Under the pieces are notes generated by a model. It did not search any database and was not told the DNA's origin. It was given only the letters and a program-made list of their open reading frames with translations. Of a DNA stretch of 64,000 nucleotides, positions 10,379-18,843 are shown piece after piece. Where the stretch lies: assembly GCF_902859805.1 (NCBI RefSeq), contig NZ_CADIKC010000001.1, positions 1,798,001-1,862,000 on the forward strand, written 5' to 3'. A program made the translations under genes and the position numbers. The stretch is from Paraburkholderia sediminicola. Its GTDB lineage: Bacteria > Pseudomonadota > Gammaproteobacteria > Burkholderiales > Burkholderiaceae. Position 1 is the first letter of the stretch. Every line of letters starts with the position of its first letter.

Positions 10379-11716
10379 TTAGGCGCTTTCTTTCGCCTGA
10401 AGTCTCAGAGCCTTCGGGAAAGTTTCGGGCGCAAGACAGGTCGCCAGCACGGTGATCAGTCCGAGAACAACTAGATAAATGACGACTGGCGTGGCGCTGC
10501 GGTAGTGAGCGAGCAGTGCGGTCGCGATCATCGGCGACAGGCCGCCGCCGAGCACCGACGACATCTCGCGGCCAATGCCGAGACCCGAGAAACGTAGATG
10601 GACGGGCAACAATTCGCTGATGAAAGCGGGCTGAGCGCCTTCGAGGATGCCCAGTGTGATGCTGTTGGCGAGCACGAGCGCGAGGATGACTTTCCACAGC
10701 ACGCCCGAGCCGAGCAACACGAAGTAAGGGTAGGCGACCAGCACCATTGCAATCGCGCCGGCGAGATAAACCGGCTTGCGGCCGATTTTGTCCGTCACGT
10801 GACCCATCACGAGCGAAACGGGGATCATCAACAGCATCGACACCGTCAATCCACCCAGAATCCAGCTCGATGGGAGGCCGACAAACCGGCCGTAGGCAAT
10901 CGAGAAGGCGAAGAAGATGTACGACGCGGCGCCTTCGCCAAAGCGCAGGCCGAAAACAGTCAGCACCTGACGTGGACATTGGCGAAGCACTTCGATAATC
11001 GGCATGCGGCTGCCGCGGCGCGCGGCCTTGACCTCGGCGAACTCGGCACTCTCGTCCACGGAGCGGCGCATCCAAAGTCCAAGTGCGACTAACACGGCGC
11101 TGCACAGGAACGGCACGCGCCAGCCCCAACTCAGAAAGTCGGAAGACGACAGCGTCTGGACGAGCAGGAACGCAACGGTGGAGAGAACGAAGCCGAATGC
11201 CGCGCCGCAGGGACTCCATGCAGAGAGCGCACCGCGTTTCGACGCGGGCGCGTTTTCATGGATGAGCAGAATACTGCCGCTCCATTCCCCACCTGCAGCA
11301 AGACCCTGCACGATGCGCAGCAGGACCAGCAAGACGGGGGCCGCGATGCCGATTTGCTGATAGGTCGGCAAGAGACCCATGCAGACAGTCGCGGCGCCCA
11401 TCATCAACAGCGTGAGCATCATGACCGTCTTGCGGCCGTATCGGTCCCCGATGTGGCCGCAGAGCACGCCGCCAATCGGACGGGCGATAAAGCCGACCGT
11501 AAAGCCGCCGAACGCCGCAATCGTCCCAGTCAGCGGGTCGGTGCCAATGGGGAAGAACAGGTGGCCGAACACCAGCGCGGCGGCGGTCCCATACAGAAAA
11601 AAGTCGTACCACTCGAGAATCTGGCCGAGCACTGCAGTCGTCACCGCGCGGCGAACCTTGCTGGTCGGACGCAGATCGGATAGGGGAGCAAGCGTGGCTG
11701 TTGCGTCAGGATTCAT
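10379..11716 (-). CDS. MHS-family MFS transporter
   Basis: 445 residues from the ATG at 11714-11716; the open frame extends further but without family content. Twelve membrane segments are apparent. Signatures of the metabolite:H+ symporter group include LEWYDFFLYGTAAALVF near residue 40, the loop motif GDRYGRKTVMM, and RIVQGLAAGGEWSGSILLIHE. The family imports organic acids such as shikimate, proline betaine or aromatic acids. It precedes the flavin monooxygenase operon on the same strand (73-base gap), so it probably imports that substrate. Confidence 0.9.
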   Translation of the reverse strand: MNPDATATLAPLSDLRPTSKVRRAVTTAVLGQILEWYDFFLYGTAAALVFGHLFFPIGTDPLTGTIAAFGGFTVGFIARPIGGVLCGHIGDRYGRKTVMMLTLLMMGAATVCMGLLPTYQQIGIAAPVLLVLLRIVQGLAAGGEWSGSILLIHENAPASKRGALSAWSPCGAAFGFVLSTVAFLLVQTLSSSDFLSWGWRVPFLCSAVLVALGLWMRRSVDESAEFAEVKAARRGSRMPIIEVLRQCPRQVLTVFGLRFGEGAASYIFFAFSIAYGRFVGLPSSWILGGLTVSMLLMIPVSLVMGHVTDKIGRKPVYLAGAIAMVLVAYPYFVLLGSGVLWKVILALVLANSITLGILEGAQPAFISELLPVHLRFSGLGIGREMSSVLGGGLSPMIATALLAHYRSATPVVIYLVVLGLITVLATCLAPETFPKALRLQAKESA

Positions 11717-12039
11717 GGCATTTCGCAGATCACAGTGTTGGAGATCCCGCCTCTCGACAACACAGATCGGCAGGTACGACGATGCGAACGGGGCAGGCAT
11801 GTCCGCACAATATGGCCGAGGCAGGAGCCGGTCAAATTCAGGACAAAAATGAACGATATGAATGGCGTGCATGACGATTCATGCCGATGAACGAAGTCAT
11901 CCGGAGCGCGGCACGCCACATCTTGTTGCCTGCGTCGACGTCGACCAACGTGATGACTTTGTGGCAAGCTTGCTTCCACATCGAACCGGACGCCGCCCCG
12001 AGCGAGCCATTCGTTGCCACCCAACTACGTGATTGCCGT
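11717..12039. promoter_or_regulatory. Divergent region MHS transporter / TetR with partial palindrome
   Basis: A 323-base gap without a supported gene. At 11960-11980 TGTGG and CCACA flank a perfect 10-base palindrome, GCAAGCTTGC (11964-11973), set one base off centre. It lies 60 bases before the TetR start and could be its operator. Open frames through the region have no recognisable content. Confidence 0.35.
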
Positions 12040-12756
12040 ATGCCTCGACAGCCGACTCCATCGCCGCTCAAACCGCGCAGGGCGCCTAGCCAACCACGCT
12101 CCGAACGCATGGTTGCCACCTTGCTCGAAGCCGCTGCACAGGTGCTTGAAACGAAGGGGCTCGAAGGGTTCAATACGAACGCGGTTGCGGAACGCGCGGG
12201 CGTCAGCATTGGTTCGCTGTATCAGTACTTCCCCAGCAAGGATGCGTTGACGATCGCGCTGATGCAGCGTGAAAGTGAACGCTTCTATCGCGACGCGCTG
12301 ATTGCCCTCGATCAACCGGGCGGACCGATCGCGCTCACGCATCTGATCGGCGTCTCAGTGCGGCAGCAGTTCGCGAGACCTACGCTTGCACGGCTGCTTG
12401 ACGTGGAGGAGAGCAGGCCGCAACTGCGCGTGGCGCTGGCCAGCACCGGATCGGTGCGCAGCGTGCTGTTGGAGATCCTCATGCGTGACGGTTTGCCACC
12501 GCAAGACGACGTAGCTGTCGCTGCGAGCGATCTGATGGCGATCGTCCGTGGACTCGTCGACGCCGCCGGCGAGCGCGAGGAGTCAGACACGACTGGACTC
12601 ACCCGCCGTGTGACGGCCGCCGTGTTCGGTTATCTAACGATGATGTCGAGTGAGGGACGCAATGACGATTCGCCTGCCGAAGACACGCCGCAACCCGCGA
12701 GCAAACGCGAGCAGGCTGTACGCAAGGCAGGGGCGCGAGGGCTGAAACGCCCATAG
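12040..12756 (+). CDS. TetR family regulator
   Basis: 238 residues from the ATG at 12040; an open frame begins at 11881, but the 53 extra residues do not look like protein of this family. The helix-turn-helix reads FNTNAVAERAGVSIGSLYQYFPSKDAL near residues 40-70, preceded by a basic tail (PLKPRRAPSQPRSERM). The C-terminus ends in a basic, low-complexity tail. It is divergent from the MHS transporter and monooxygenase operon and is their likeliest regulator. No good ribosome-binding site is visible, so the start is uncertain. Confidence 0.8.
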   Translation: MPRQPTPSPLKPRRAPSQPRSERMVATLLEAAAQVLETKGLEGFNTNAVAERAGVSIGSLYQYFPSKDALTIALMQRESERFYRDALIALDQPGGPIALTHLIGVSVRQQFARPTLARLLDVEESRPQLRVALASTGSVRSVLLEILMRDGLPPQDDVAVAASDLMAIVRGLVDAAGEREESDTTGLTRRVTAAVFGYLTMMSSEGRNDDSPAEDTPQPASKREQAVRKAGARGLKRP

Positions 12757-12873
12757 GACGGGGCTGAGCGGCTGTCGATGCGAACGCGGCGACGCGAGTA
12801 TTGAACGCGAGCTTTTACTCGTAACATTCTCCGTACGGAACGCAACGAGCGATCCAACTCAACGGAGATCGAC

Positions 12874-13278
12874 ATGACCCATATCACCACCACCATGAAG
12901 CTCAATCACGTGAGCTTCCCCTCGTCCGATGTGAGCGCCACCGCCACTTTCTTCGAGGCTCATCTAGGCTGTACCGTCGCCGGGCGCGGCGCGAGCTGGC
13001 TTCTGAAACGTCCGGGATTCGATATCGTGATCGATGACGCCGCAGATCATCCAGTCGCGTGGCCGCATAATTTTCACATCGGCTTTGAACTGTCGACCCT
13101 CGACGATGTTCGCACGCTCTATGACGAGATGCTTGCAGCAGACGTCGTGATGAAAACCGGCGTGTTCAAGCATGAACGTGGCTCGCGATTTTTCTGTGAA
13201 GCACCGGGCGGTGTTCTCGTCGAAATCAATACCCGTTCGGATGCCGACGAGAAGTACCGAGGTACTTTCGATCTCTGA
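12874..13278 (+). CDS. VOC/glyoxalase family protein
   Basis: 134 residues with one vicinal-oxygen-chelate domain: MKLNHVSFPSSDVSATATFFEAHLG at the start (possible metal His in NHVSF), a FHIGFELS strand, and FFCEAPGGVLVEI at the end carrying the usual Glu ligand. A second Met at residue 8 is an alternative start. An AACGGAGA lies about 6 bases before the ATG at 12874. Substrate unknown; family members include ring-cleavage dioxygenases, glyoxalases and resistance proteins. Confidence 0.85.
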   Translation: MTHITTTMKLNHVSFPSSDVSATATFFEAHLGCTVAGRGASWLLKRPGFDIVIDDAADHPVAWPHNFHIGFELSTLDDVRTLYDEMLAADVVMKTGVFKHERGSRFFCEAPGGVLVEINTRSDADEKYRGTFDL

Positions 13279-13331
13279 CATCCTGGGCAACGCGACTGCA
13301 GACATTTTTTGTTAGCGACTTGCGCTTGCCA

Positions 13332-13490
13332 TCAGCGCCTGTCGCGCATCACTTCCCACCAATCGCGATGGTCCATCCGGCTGAGTTTGCGCCGTCGCGT
13401 CATTTCGCGCCAATAGTGAACGGCGACCAGCAGCGCGGCGGCGCTCAACGCACACAGCCCCACGACGATTCCTGTCCACGATTCGGCCAC
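13332..13490 (-). CDS. Small single-span membrane protein
   Basis: 52 residues from a GTG at 13488-13490, chosen because AAGGAG (13497-13502 on the complementary strand) stands 6 bases ahead; the longer frame starting further up would read through this ribosome-binding site. One hydrophobic helix (IVVGLCALSAAALLVAVHYW) is followed by a basic, Trp-rich tail ending DWWEVMRDRR. No function known to me. Confidence 0.6.
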   Translation of the reverse strand: MAESWTGIVVGLCALSAAALLVAVHYWREMTRRRKLSRMDHRDWWEVMRDRR

Positions 13491-13530
13491 GGAACACTCC
13501 TTGACTGTGAAACAGATCAAGCGATACGTG

Positions 13531-13737
13531 TCATTCGTCGTTCAGGATACGAGCGGCAGCCTTCAGAAACATCTGTCCGTCGTGCGTAATGAGAGGGCGT
13601 TGTTGCCCGGAAGGGAGGTTCTCCAGCGTGACGAGCTGACGGTCCAGAAGCGCTTCGAGATCTGCACCGTCCAGACTCAGCCAATCCGGTGCATCCTTGA
13701 GCAGCATGAGGGTCGCGAATTCATGCGGACTGAGCAT
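13531..13737 (-). CDS. Small hypothetical protein
   Basis: 68 residues, start ATG with GGAG a few bases upstream. It looks like a tiny winged-helix-like fold (EFATLMLLKDAPDWLSL, LLDRQLVTLE, LITHDGQMFLKAAARIL), of the kind annotated as hypothetical in Burkholderiales. It precedes the small membrane protein on the same strand with a 40-base gap, so the two may be cotranscribed. Confidence 0.6.
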   Translation of the reverse strand: MLSPHEFATLMLLKDAPDWLSLDGADLEALLDRQLVTLENLPSGQQRPLITHDGQMFLKAAARILNDE

Positions 13738-14153
13738 CTCCGTCTCCTGGCCATTCCTGCTTTGCTGGGAACCTGATCCGTTGGCCTCGCTACGCGAGCA
13801 GGATCGGTTCGGGGATGGCTGCTGCAGGCTGTCACGTTGCGTACGGGTGACATGTCGCGCGCCATGGCACTCATCTTAATGCTGAGTTGTCCAATAGATC
13901 AATATTTGGGAAAAACTTTTTCGCTATTTTTACGGCACCTTCGTGAAGTCGTCGCGGTGCAGCATGACTCGTTGAGCGGCAATCGCGTGCCGCTCCGCAC
14001 AACGTGTTCGTTAGCGCACAGACGTGATGCGTGTCACACTGATTCTGGTGAATATTCTGGCAGCGCTTCCATATGCTTTCGCATACCCGCCTGCATACTC
14101 GAGGTGAATTCCGGATACCGGGCGCTGCGATCGAAACCTGAAGGAGACAACCG
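13738..14153. promoter_or_regulatory. Intergenic region upstream of amidohydrolase, with inverted repeat
   Basis: A 416-base gap with no supported gene. It contains an AT-rich stretch in which CCAATA and TATTTGG flank a 6-base centre at 13891-13909, a LysR-like T-N11-A type symmetry. No LysR gene is adjacent. The amidohydrolase ribosome-binding site AAGGAG lies at the right end near 14141. Confidence 0.35.
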
Positions 14154-15404
14154 TTGACCACCTTCCTCCTACGTAACGGCGCACTGCTCGACCCTACCCA
14201 TCCTGACCTGCTGGAAGGCTTCGAAGTCCTCATCGAGGACGGTTTCGTCCGCGAGGTTTCGGACAAACCGATAAAAAGCAGCAGCGCGCGCGTGATTGAC
14301 GTCAAAGGCAAAACGATCATGCCGGGGCTGATCGATCTGCATGTGCACGTCGTCGCGATCGAATTCAACCTGCCGCGCGTTGCAACGCTACCCAACGTGC
14401 TGGTGACGCTGCGCGCCGTGCCGATCATGCGTGCAATGCTGCGTCGCGGCTTCACCACCGTGCGTGACGCAGGGGGGGCCGGGTATCCATTCAAGCAGGC
14501 GGTCGAGTCGGGCCTGATCGAAGGTCCGCGCCTTTTCGTATCCGGCCGTGCGTTGAGTCAGACAGGCGGTCACGCCGATCCGCGCGCCCGCTCCGACTAC
14601 ATGCCGCCCGATTCGCCTTGCGGATGCTGCGTGCGTGTGGGTGCGCTTGGCCGCGTGGCAGACGGCGTCGATGAAGTGCGCCGGGCCGTGCGCGAGGAAC
14701 TGCAGATGGGCGCCGACCAGATCAAGATCATGGCATCGGGCGGCGTTGCTTCACCCACCGATCCGGTGGGCGCATTCGGTTACTCCGAAGACGAGATCCG
14801 CGCGATCGTCGCGGAAGCCCAGGGGCGCGGCACCTACGTGCTCGCGCATGCCTATACGGCTGCGGCGATCGCGCGCGCGGTGCGTTGTGGTGTGCGCACG
14901 ATCGAGCACGGCAATCTGATTGACGACGAGACCGCCCGTCTCGTCGCGGAGCATGGCGCGTATGTTGTGCCAACCCTTGTTACTTACGACGCCCTTGCAA
15001 GTGAAGGCGAGAAATATGGCTTGCCGCCGGAAAGTATTGCCAAGGTCGCGGACGTGCACGGCGCGGGTATGCACTCGATCGAAATCATGAAGCGCGCCGG
15101 GGTCAAGATGGGTTTTGGAACGGACTTGCTTGGCGAGGCACAGCGTCTGCAAAGCGATGAATTCCGGATCCTGGCCGAGGTTCTGTCGCCGGCCGAGGTG
15201 ATCGCAAGCGCGACCCTCGTTGGCGCGGAAGTGCTGGGCATGCAGGACAAGCTCGGCAGAATCATGCCGGGTGCCCATGCCGATGTGCTGGTGGTTGACG
15301 GCAATCCTCTGAAGTCCGTCGATTGCCTGTTGGGTCAGGGCGAGCATATTCCACTCGTGATGAAGGATGGCAGGCTCTTCGTCAACGAACTCGAAAGATA
15401 TTGA
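14154..15404 (+). CDS. Amidohydrolase (Xaa-Pro dipeptidase / imidazolonepropionase-like)
   Basis: 416 residues from a TTG start, supported by AAGGAG 7 bases upstream. Metal-dependent amidohydrolase fold: DLHVHV near residue 63 (metal 1 His pair), TVRDAGG, a candidate carbamylated Lys in QIKIMASGG, His in VLAHAYT and in TIEHGN, and the final Asp in MGFGTDLLG. The closest known group hydrolyses peptides or amides such as Xaa-Pro dipeptides and ochratoxin-like amides. The MFS transporter gene follows by 50 bases, suggesting uptake and hydrolysis of a small amide or peptide-like compound. Confidence 0.88.
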   Translation: MTTFLLRNGALLDPTHPDLLEGFEVLIEDGFVREVSDKPIKSSSARVIDVKGKTIMPGLIDLHVHVVAIEFNLPRVATLPNVLVTLRAVPIMRAMLRRGFTTVRDAGGAGYPFKQAVESGLIEGPRLFVSGRALSQTGGHADPRARSDYMPPDSPCGCCVRVGALGRVADGVDEVRRAVREELQMGADQIKIMASGGVASPTDPVGAFGYSEDEIRAIVAEAQGRGTYVLAHAYTAAAIARAVRCGVRTIEHGNLIDDETARLVAEHGAYVVPTLVTYDALASEGEKYGLPPESIAKVADVHGAGMHSIEIMKRAGVKMGFGTDLLGEAQRLQSDEFRILAEVLSPAEVIASATLVGAEVLGMQDKLGRIMPGAHADVLVVDGNPLKSVDCLLGQGEHIPLVMKDGRLFVNELERY

Positions 15405-15454
15405 TCGTAGTACGCTCGTCCGCGGTGCCCCACAGTCCCTATCGGAGCGTGTTC

Positions 15455-16825
15455 ATGACGATGATTTCCGCCCGCATCGAGCGCCTGCCGTTTTCAGCTT
15501 TTCACCGCCGTCTGCTTTTGATGGGCGGCCTCGGCTACACCTTCGATGCGATGGACGCCGCCGTGCTCGCTTTCCTGCTGCCCGTGTTGCGCACGCAATG
15601 GGGGCTGACGAGCGTACAGACGGGCGTACTGGGAAGCGGCACGTTCATCGGCTATTTCGTCGGCGCGATGCTGGCGGGCATGCTGGGCGATATCATCGGC
15701 CGGCGCAAGGTCATGATGTATGCGCTCGTGATCTACTGTGTCGCGTCGCTTGCCAGTGCACTGGCGAACGACTGGGGATTTTTTCTCGCGACGCGGATTG
15801 TCGCCGGCTTGGGGACGGGCGCGGAAAGCGCCATCGTCGCGCCGTTTCTGTCGGAGTTCGTGGCGCGGCGGTATCGCGGGAGTTTCACGGGCAGCCTCGC
15901 CGGGTTTTTCTCCTTCGGCTTCGTGGCGGCTGCATTGCTCGGCTATCTGGTGATTCCGCTCGCGGCCAATGCATGGCGCGCCGTGATGGTCATCACCGCG
16001 CTGCCCATTCTGATGCTGCTGTGGTGGCGCCGCGCGTTGCCCGAGTCGCCACGCTGGCTCGAGGCGCGTGACCGGCACGCGGAAGCCGATGCGATCGTGT
16101 CGAGAATGGAAGCGGAGGTCACTCAAGCGGGCGTGCAATTGGAGCCGCTGTCTCCAGTACGTGACGGAACCGTTCCGCTCGCGGCCGGACGAGCCTCGAT
16201 CGTCGCGAACGTCAAGGCATTGTGGGCAACGAAGCTCGCGCGCATCACAGCCATGACGTGGCTGATGTGGCTATCCATCACGTTCAGCTACTACGCTTTT
16301 TTCACGTGGATTCCCGGCTTGCTGGTTCAGAACGGAATGACGATCACGCGGAGCTTTTCGTATTCGCTTGTGATTTACCTGGCGCAGATCCCGGGATACT
16401 TTTCAGGCGCGTGGCTCAACGAAAAGATCGGCCGGCAGGCGACGATCGCGTCATACATGATTTTGGGCGGCGTATCGGCGCTTGGGCTTGCATTGACGGG
16501 TACGGATGCCGGCATCATGGTGTCGGGAATCCTGTTGTCGTTCTTCATGAACGGCACCTATGCGGGCGTTTACGCCTATACGCCCGAGGTATTTCCCACT
16601 GACGTGCGCGCAACGGGCACCGGCCTCGCTTCGTCAGTTGGCCGGCTGGGCGCGATTGCTGCACCTATTCTCGTCGGATACGTCTATCCGAAGCTGGGCT
16701 TTGGCGGAGTGTTCGGCGCGACAACGCTTGTGCTGCTTATAGGTGCAATGGCCGTGCTACTCATGGGCGTGCCGACGCGCGGAAGATCGCTCGAGGACAT
16801 TGCAGCAGGGCAGATCGAACAGTAA
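15455..16825 (+). CDS. MFS transporter (sugar/aromatic acid porter type)
   Basis: 456 residues from the ATG at 15455 with CGGAG 7 bases upstream; an open frame starts earlier but overlaps the amidohydrolase. Twelve membrane segments. Motifs include GYTFDAMDAAVLAFLLPVL in helix 1, the loop GDIIGRRKVMM, and PESPRWLEARDRH after helix 6, as in the sugar-porter/SV2-like and aromatic acid symporter groups. It likely imports the substrate or exports the product of the amidohydrolase encoded upstream. Confidence 0.88.
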   Translation: MTMISARIERLPFSAFHRRLLLMGGLGYTFDAMDAAVLAFLLPVLRTQWGLTSVQTGVLGSGTFIGYFVGAMLAGMLGDIIGRRKVMMYALVIYCVASLASALANDWGFFLATRIVAGLGTGAESAIVAPFLSEFVARRYRGSFTGSLAGFFSFGFVAAALLGYLVIPLAANAWRAVMVITALPILMLLWWRRALPESPRWLEARDRHAEADAIVSRMEAEVTQAGVQLEPLSPVRDGTVPLAAGRASIVANVKALWATKLARITAMTWLMWLSITFSYYAFFTWIPGLLVQNGMTITRSFSYSLVIYLAQIPGYFSGAWLNEKIGRQATIASYMILGGVSALGLALTGTDAGIMVSGILLSFFMNGTYAGVYAYTPEVFPTDVRATGTGLASSVGRLGAIAAPILVGYVYPKLGFGGVFGATTLVLLIGAMAVLLMGVPTRGRSLEDIAAGQIEQ

Positions 16826-17093
16826 GAAAAGTAAGCTGCGGGCTTAACCGGGCTAGCGGCGTCAGGACACGCTCCGATGACGCCACTGTGTCGCGACTCG
16901 AATCCGTGAAGCCATGGCGCGCGGTTTTGGCGAACAGGCATTCTTATGACATTATCTGCCAGCGCAGACGTTGTGAGCGTTGATCAGCGAACTACGTCGC
17001 GTAGCTATGTAATCAACACGCAGCAGGCGTTTCGCGGCAGATACAGCGCTGAGCGCCACACTGTTATCGCGTCATTCTCTCAGAGGCAAAGCC

Positions 17094-17492
17094 ATGAAGT
17101 TGACCATCGTCGCACCACTTTTGATCATTTCGTTACTCGGCACGTCCACTGCCGTCTTTGCGCAGCAGCATGACGACAATCACGGCCACGGCCAGCCTTC
17201 TCACGACAGACAGAATCCGGGGCACGGGGACCAGCATGGACATGGCCGCGGGCCCGCGCCACGCGATGCTTCTTTAGGAGGGCCGGGCGGTCCCGTTCCT
17301 CACAACGACTGGCACAGGGGTGAGCGGCTTCCGACTGAGTACCGCGACCGCAATTACGTTGTCGACAACTGGCACGAGCACGGCCTGCAAGCGCCGCCGC
17401 GCGGCTATCAATGGGTGGGCGTGAACGGGGACTATGTACTCGCCGCCATCGCGACCGGTGTCATTGCCAATGTCCTGCTAGCCGGGCACTAG
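17094..17492 (+). CDS. RcnB-like periplasmic protein
   Basis: 132 residues: a signal peptide (cut near VFAQQ), a His/Gly-rich linker, and a C-terminal RcnB domain (PTEYRDRNYVVDNW, APPRGYQWVGVNGDYVLAAIATGVI). RcnB proteins act in the periplasm in nickel/cobalt homeostasis in enteric bacteria; in Burkholderiales the role is mostly untested. The His-rich stretch suggests metal binding. A GAGGCAAAG precedes the start. Confidence 0.8.
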   Translation: MKLTIVAPLLIISLLGTSTAVFAQQHDDNHGHGQPSHDRQNPGHGDQHGHGRGPAPRDASLGGPGGPVPHNDWHRGERLPTEYRDRNYVVDNWHEHGLQAPPRGYQWVGVNGDYVLAAIATGVIANVLLAGH

Positions 17493-17661
17493 CCAATCGA
17501 GCTGGAGTCGAATAGCGCTAAATGCCGCGTGCTATGCTTGGACCGGCAAGTATCTCCACGCTGCCCAGCTCTATCCGTGTCGACGACGAGGTAAGTGCCA
17601 TCCAGAACGCCGCACCGGTCGGCGTGCAAAACTGAGCCGGACACGACCGCGATCGTTGACC

Positions 17662-18396
17662 ATGGACTATCGTCATCTGCAGCAGCGTAAGAGCCTGCAC
17701 GGCCGCATCGTGCAGGAGCTCGGCATGGATATCGTCGGCGGCAAGCTGCAGCCGGGCCAGCGGTTGCCTGCCGAGGCCGACCTGTGCGAGCGCTATGGCG
17801 TCAGCCGCCCCGTGCTGCGCGAGGCCACCCGTGTGCTCGTGGCGAAAGGGCTGGTCGTGTCGAAAACGCGTGTAGGCAGTGTTGTGAAGCCTCGCGCGGA
17901 GTGGCACATGCTCGACCCCGATGTCCTGTTCTGGACGATCAACAGTGTTCCTGAAGGCGAGTTCTTCAGCTCGCTCCTGACCGTGCGCCGCGTTATCGAA
18001 CCCGCGGCGGCGGCACTCGCCGCCACGGCTGCAACAAGCGACGATCTTGCGCGCATTGCATCGGCTTACGATCAGATGGAGCGTGCGCAAACCGCAAGCG
18101 CGCTACTGGATCCTGACCTCGAGTTTCACCGCGCCATCATGGCAGCCACGCACAACGACCTGCTGGCCTATATCGGCAATATGCTGTCGCTTGCCTTGAC
18201 GGAATCGATCAAGCTGACGAGTCGTCATCCCGACACACATGCGCTTTCGTTGCCGCGGCACAAGGCGATTCTCACTGCGATCCAGAGTCGTGACCCGTTG
18301 GGCGCGCGGCATGCAAGTCTGGTCCAGCTCGACAATGCGCGCGCGGACGCCGAGCGCGTTCTGGAAACCGGTGGCCAGTTTCAGACACAACCCTGA
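17662..18396 (+). CDS. GntR family regulator, FadR/FCD subgroup
   Basis: 244 residues. Winged helix near residues 8-75 (LQPGQRLPAEADLCERYGVSRPVLREATRVLVAKGLV) and an FCD effector domain with the metal-binding pattern: Asp/His in DLEFHRAIMAATHN and a later His in LPRHKAIL. A TTG two codons upstream is possible, but the ATG at 17662 is preferred. It lies in front of the ribose-type ABC operon, and two TNGTNNNACNA sites of the FadR-subfamily type occur between them. The effector is probably a sugar acid or polyol related to the imported substrate. Confidence 0.88.
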   Translation: MDYRHLQQRKSLHGRIVQELGMDIVGGKLQPGQRLPAEADLCERYGVSRPVLREATRVLVAKGLVVSKTRVGSVVKPRAEWHMLDPDVLFWTINSVPEGEFFSSLLTVRRVIEPAAAALAATAATSDDLARIASAYDQMERAQTASALLDPDLEFHRAIMAATHNDLLAYIGNMLSLALTESIKLTSRHPDTHALSLPRHKAILTAIQSRDPLGARHASLVQLDNARADAERVLETGGQFQTQP

Positions 18397-18488
18397 AAAC
18401 GAACGGATCGGCTGAGCCGAACCATTGGGGAAAGCATAGCGCGCGTGCTTCGTTCTTCCTGTCTCTTTCCTTCCAGAGGCTAACTGGA

Positions 18489-18499
18489 TAGTAATACTA
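18489..18499. promoter_or_regulatory. Candidate GntR (FadR-type) operator 1
   Basis: TAGTAATACTA exactly fits TNGTNNNACNA, the pattern recognised by FadR-subfamily GntR proteins, and is embedded in a 13-base perfect inverted repeat (18488-18500). It lies 92 bases after the GntR gene and 345 bases before the ABC operon. Confidence 0.55.
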
Positions 18500-18636
18500 T
18501 TAAAGTGGCCCATTGTGCAGATCATTTCGACAGCGCACGACCTGCCGCCGACGAACGAGGCCTGTCCTGTCAGCGTGTTGCGCTGCACGGCGGAACGCGA
18601 ATACGGTGCAACCGCGCTGCACCGCAAAAGATTAAT

Positions 18637-18647
18637 TAGTCGGACTA
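18637..18647. promoter_or_regulatory. Candidate GntR (FadR-type) operator 2
   Basis: TAGTCGGACTA fits TNGTNNNACNA and sits in a longer near-perfect palindrome with TTAA ends (about 18632-18652). It is 197 bases before the ABC operon start. The rest of the 447-base gap (18397-18843) shows no supported gene. Confidence 0.6.
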
Positions 18648-18843
18648 GTTAAGGGTATACATCGATTAGTAGGCAAATGGGCGTGATATAGCATTTTCTG
18701 GTAGGTAGTCATGCGTACGCGCGTGCACGTGGGTTTCATGAAAGGAATGATTCCCGGCTCCGGTGCTGTTCTTGCCGGGGCTTTTCCTGCTTGCGCCGTC
18801 ATGGACATTGAAGTGTTCAACAACTGAGAGACGGGAGACTGAG

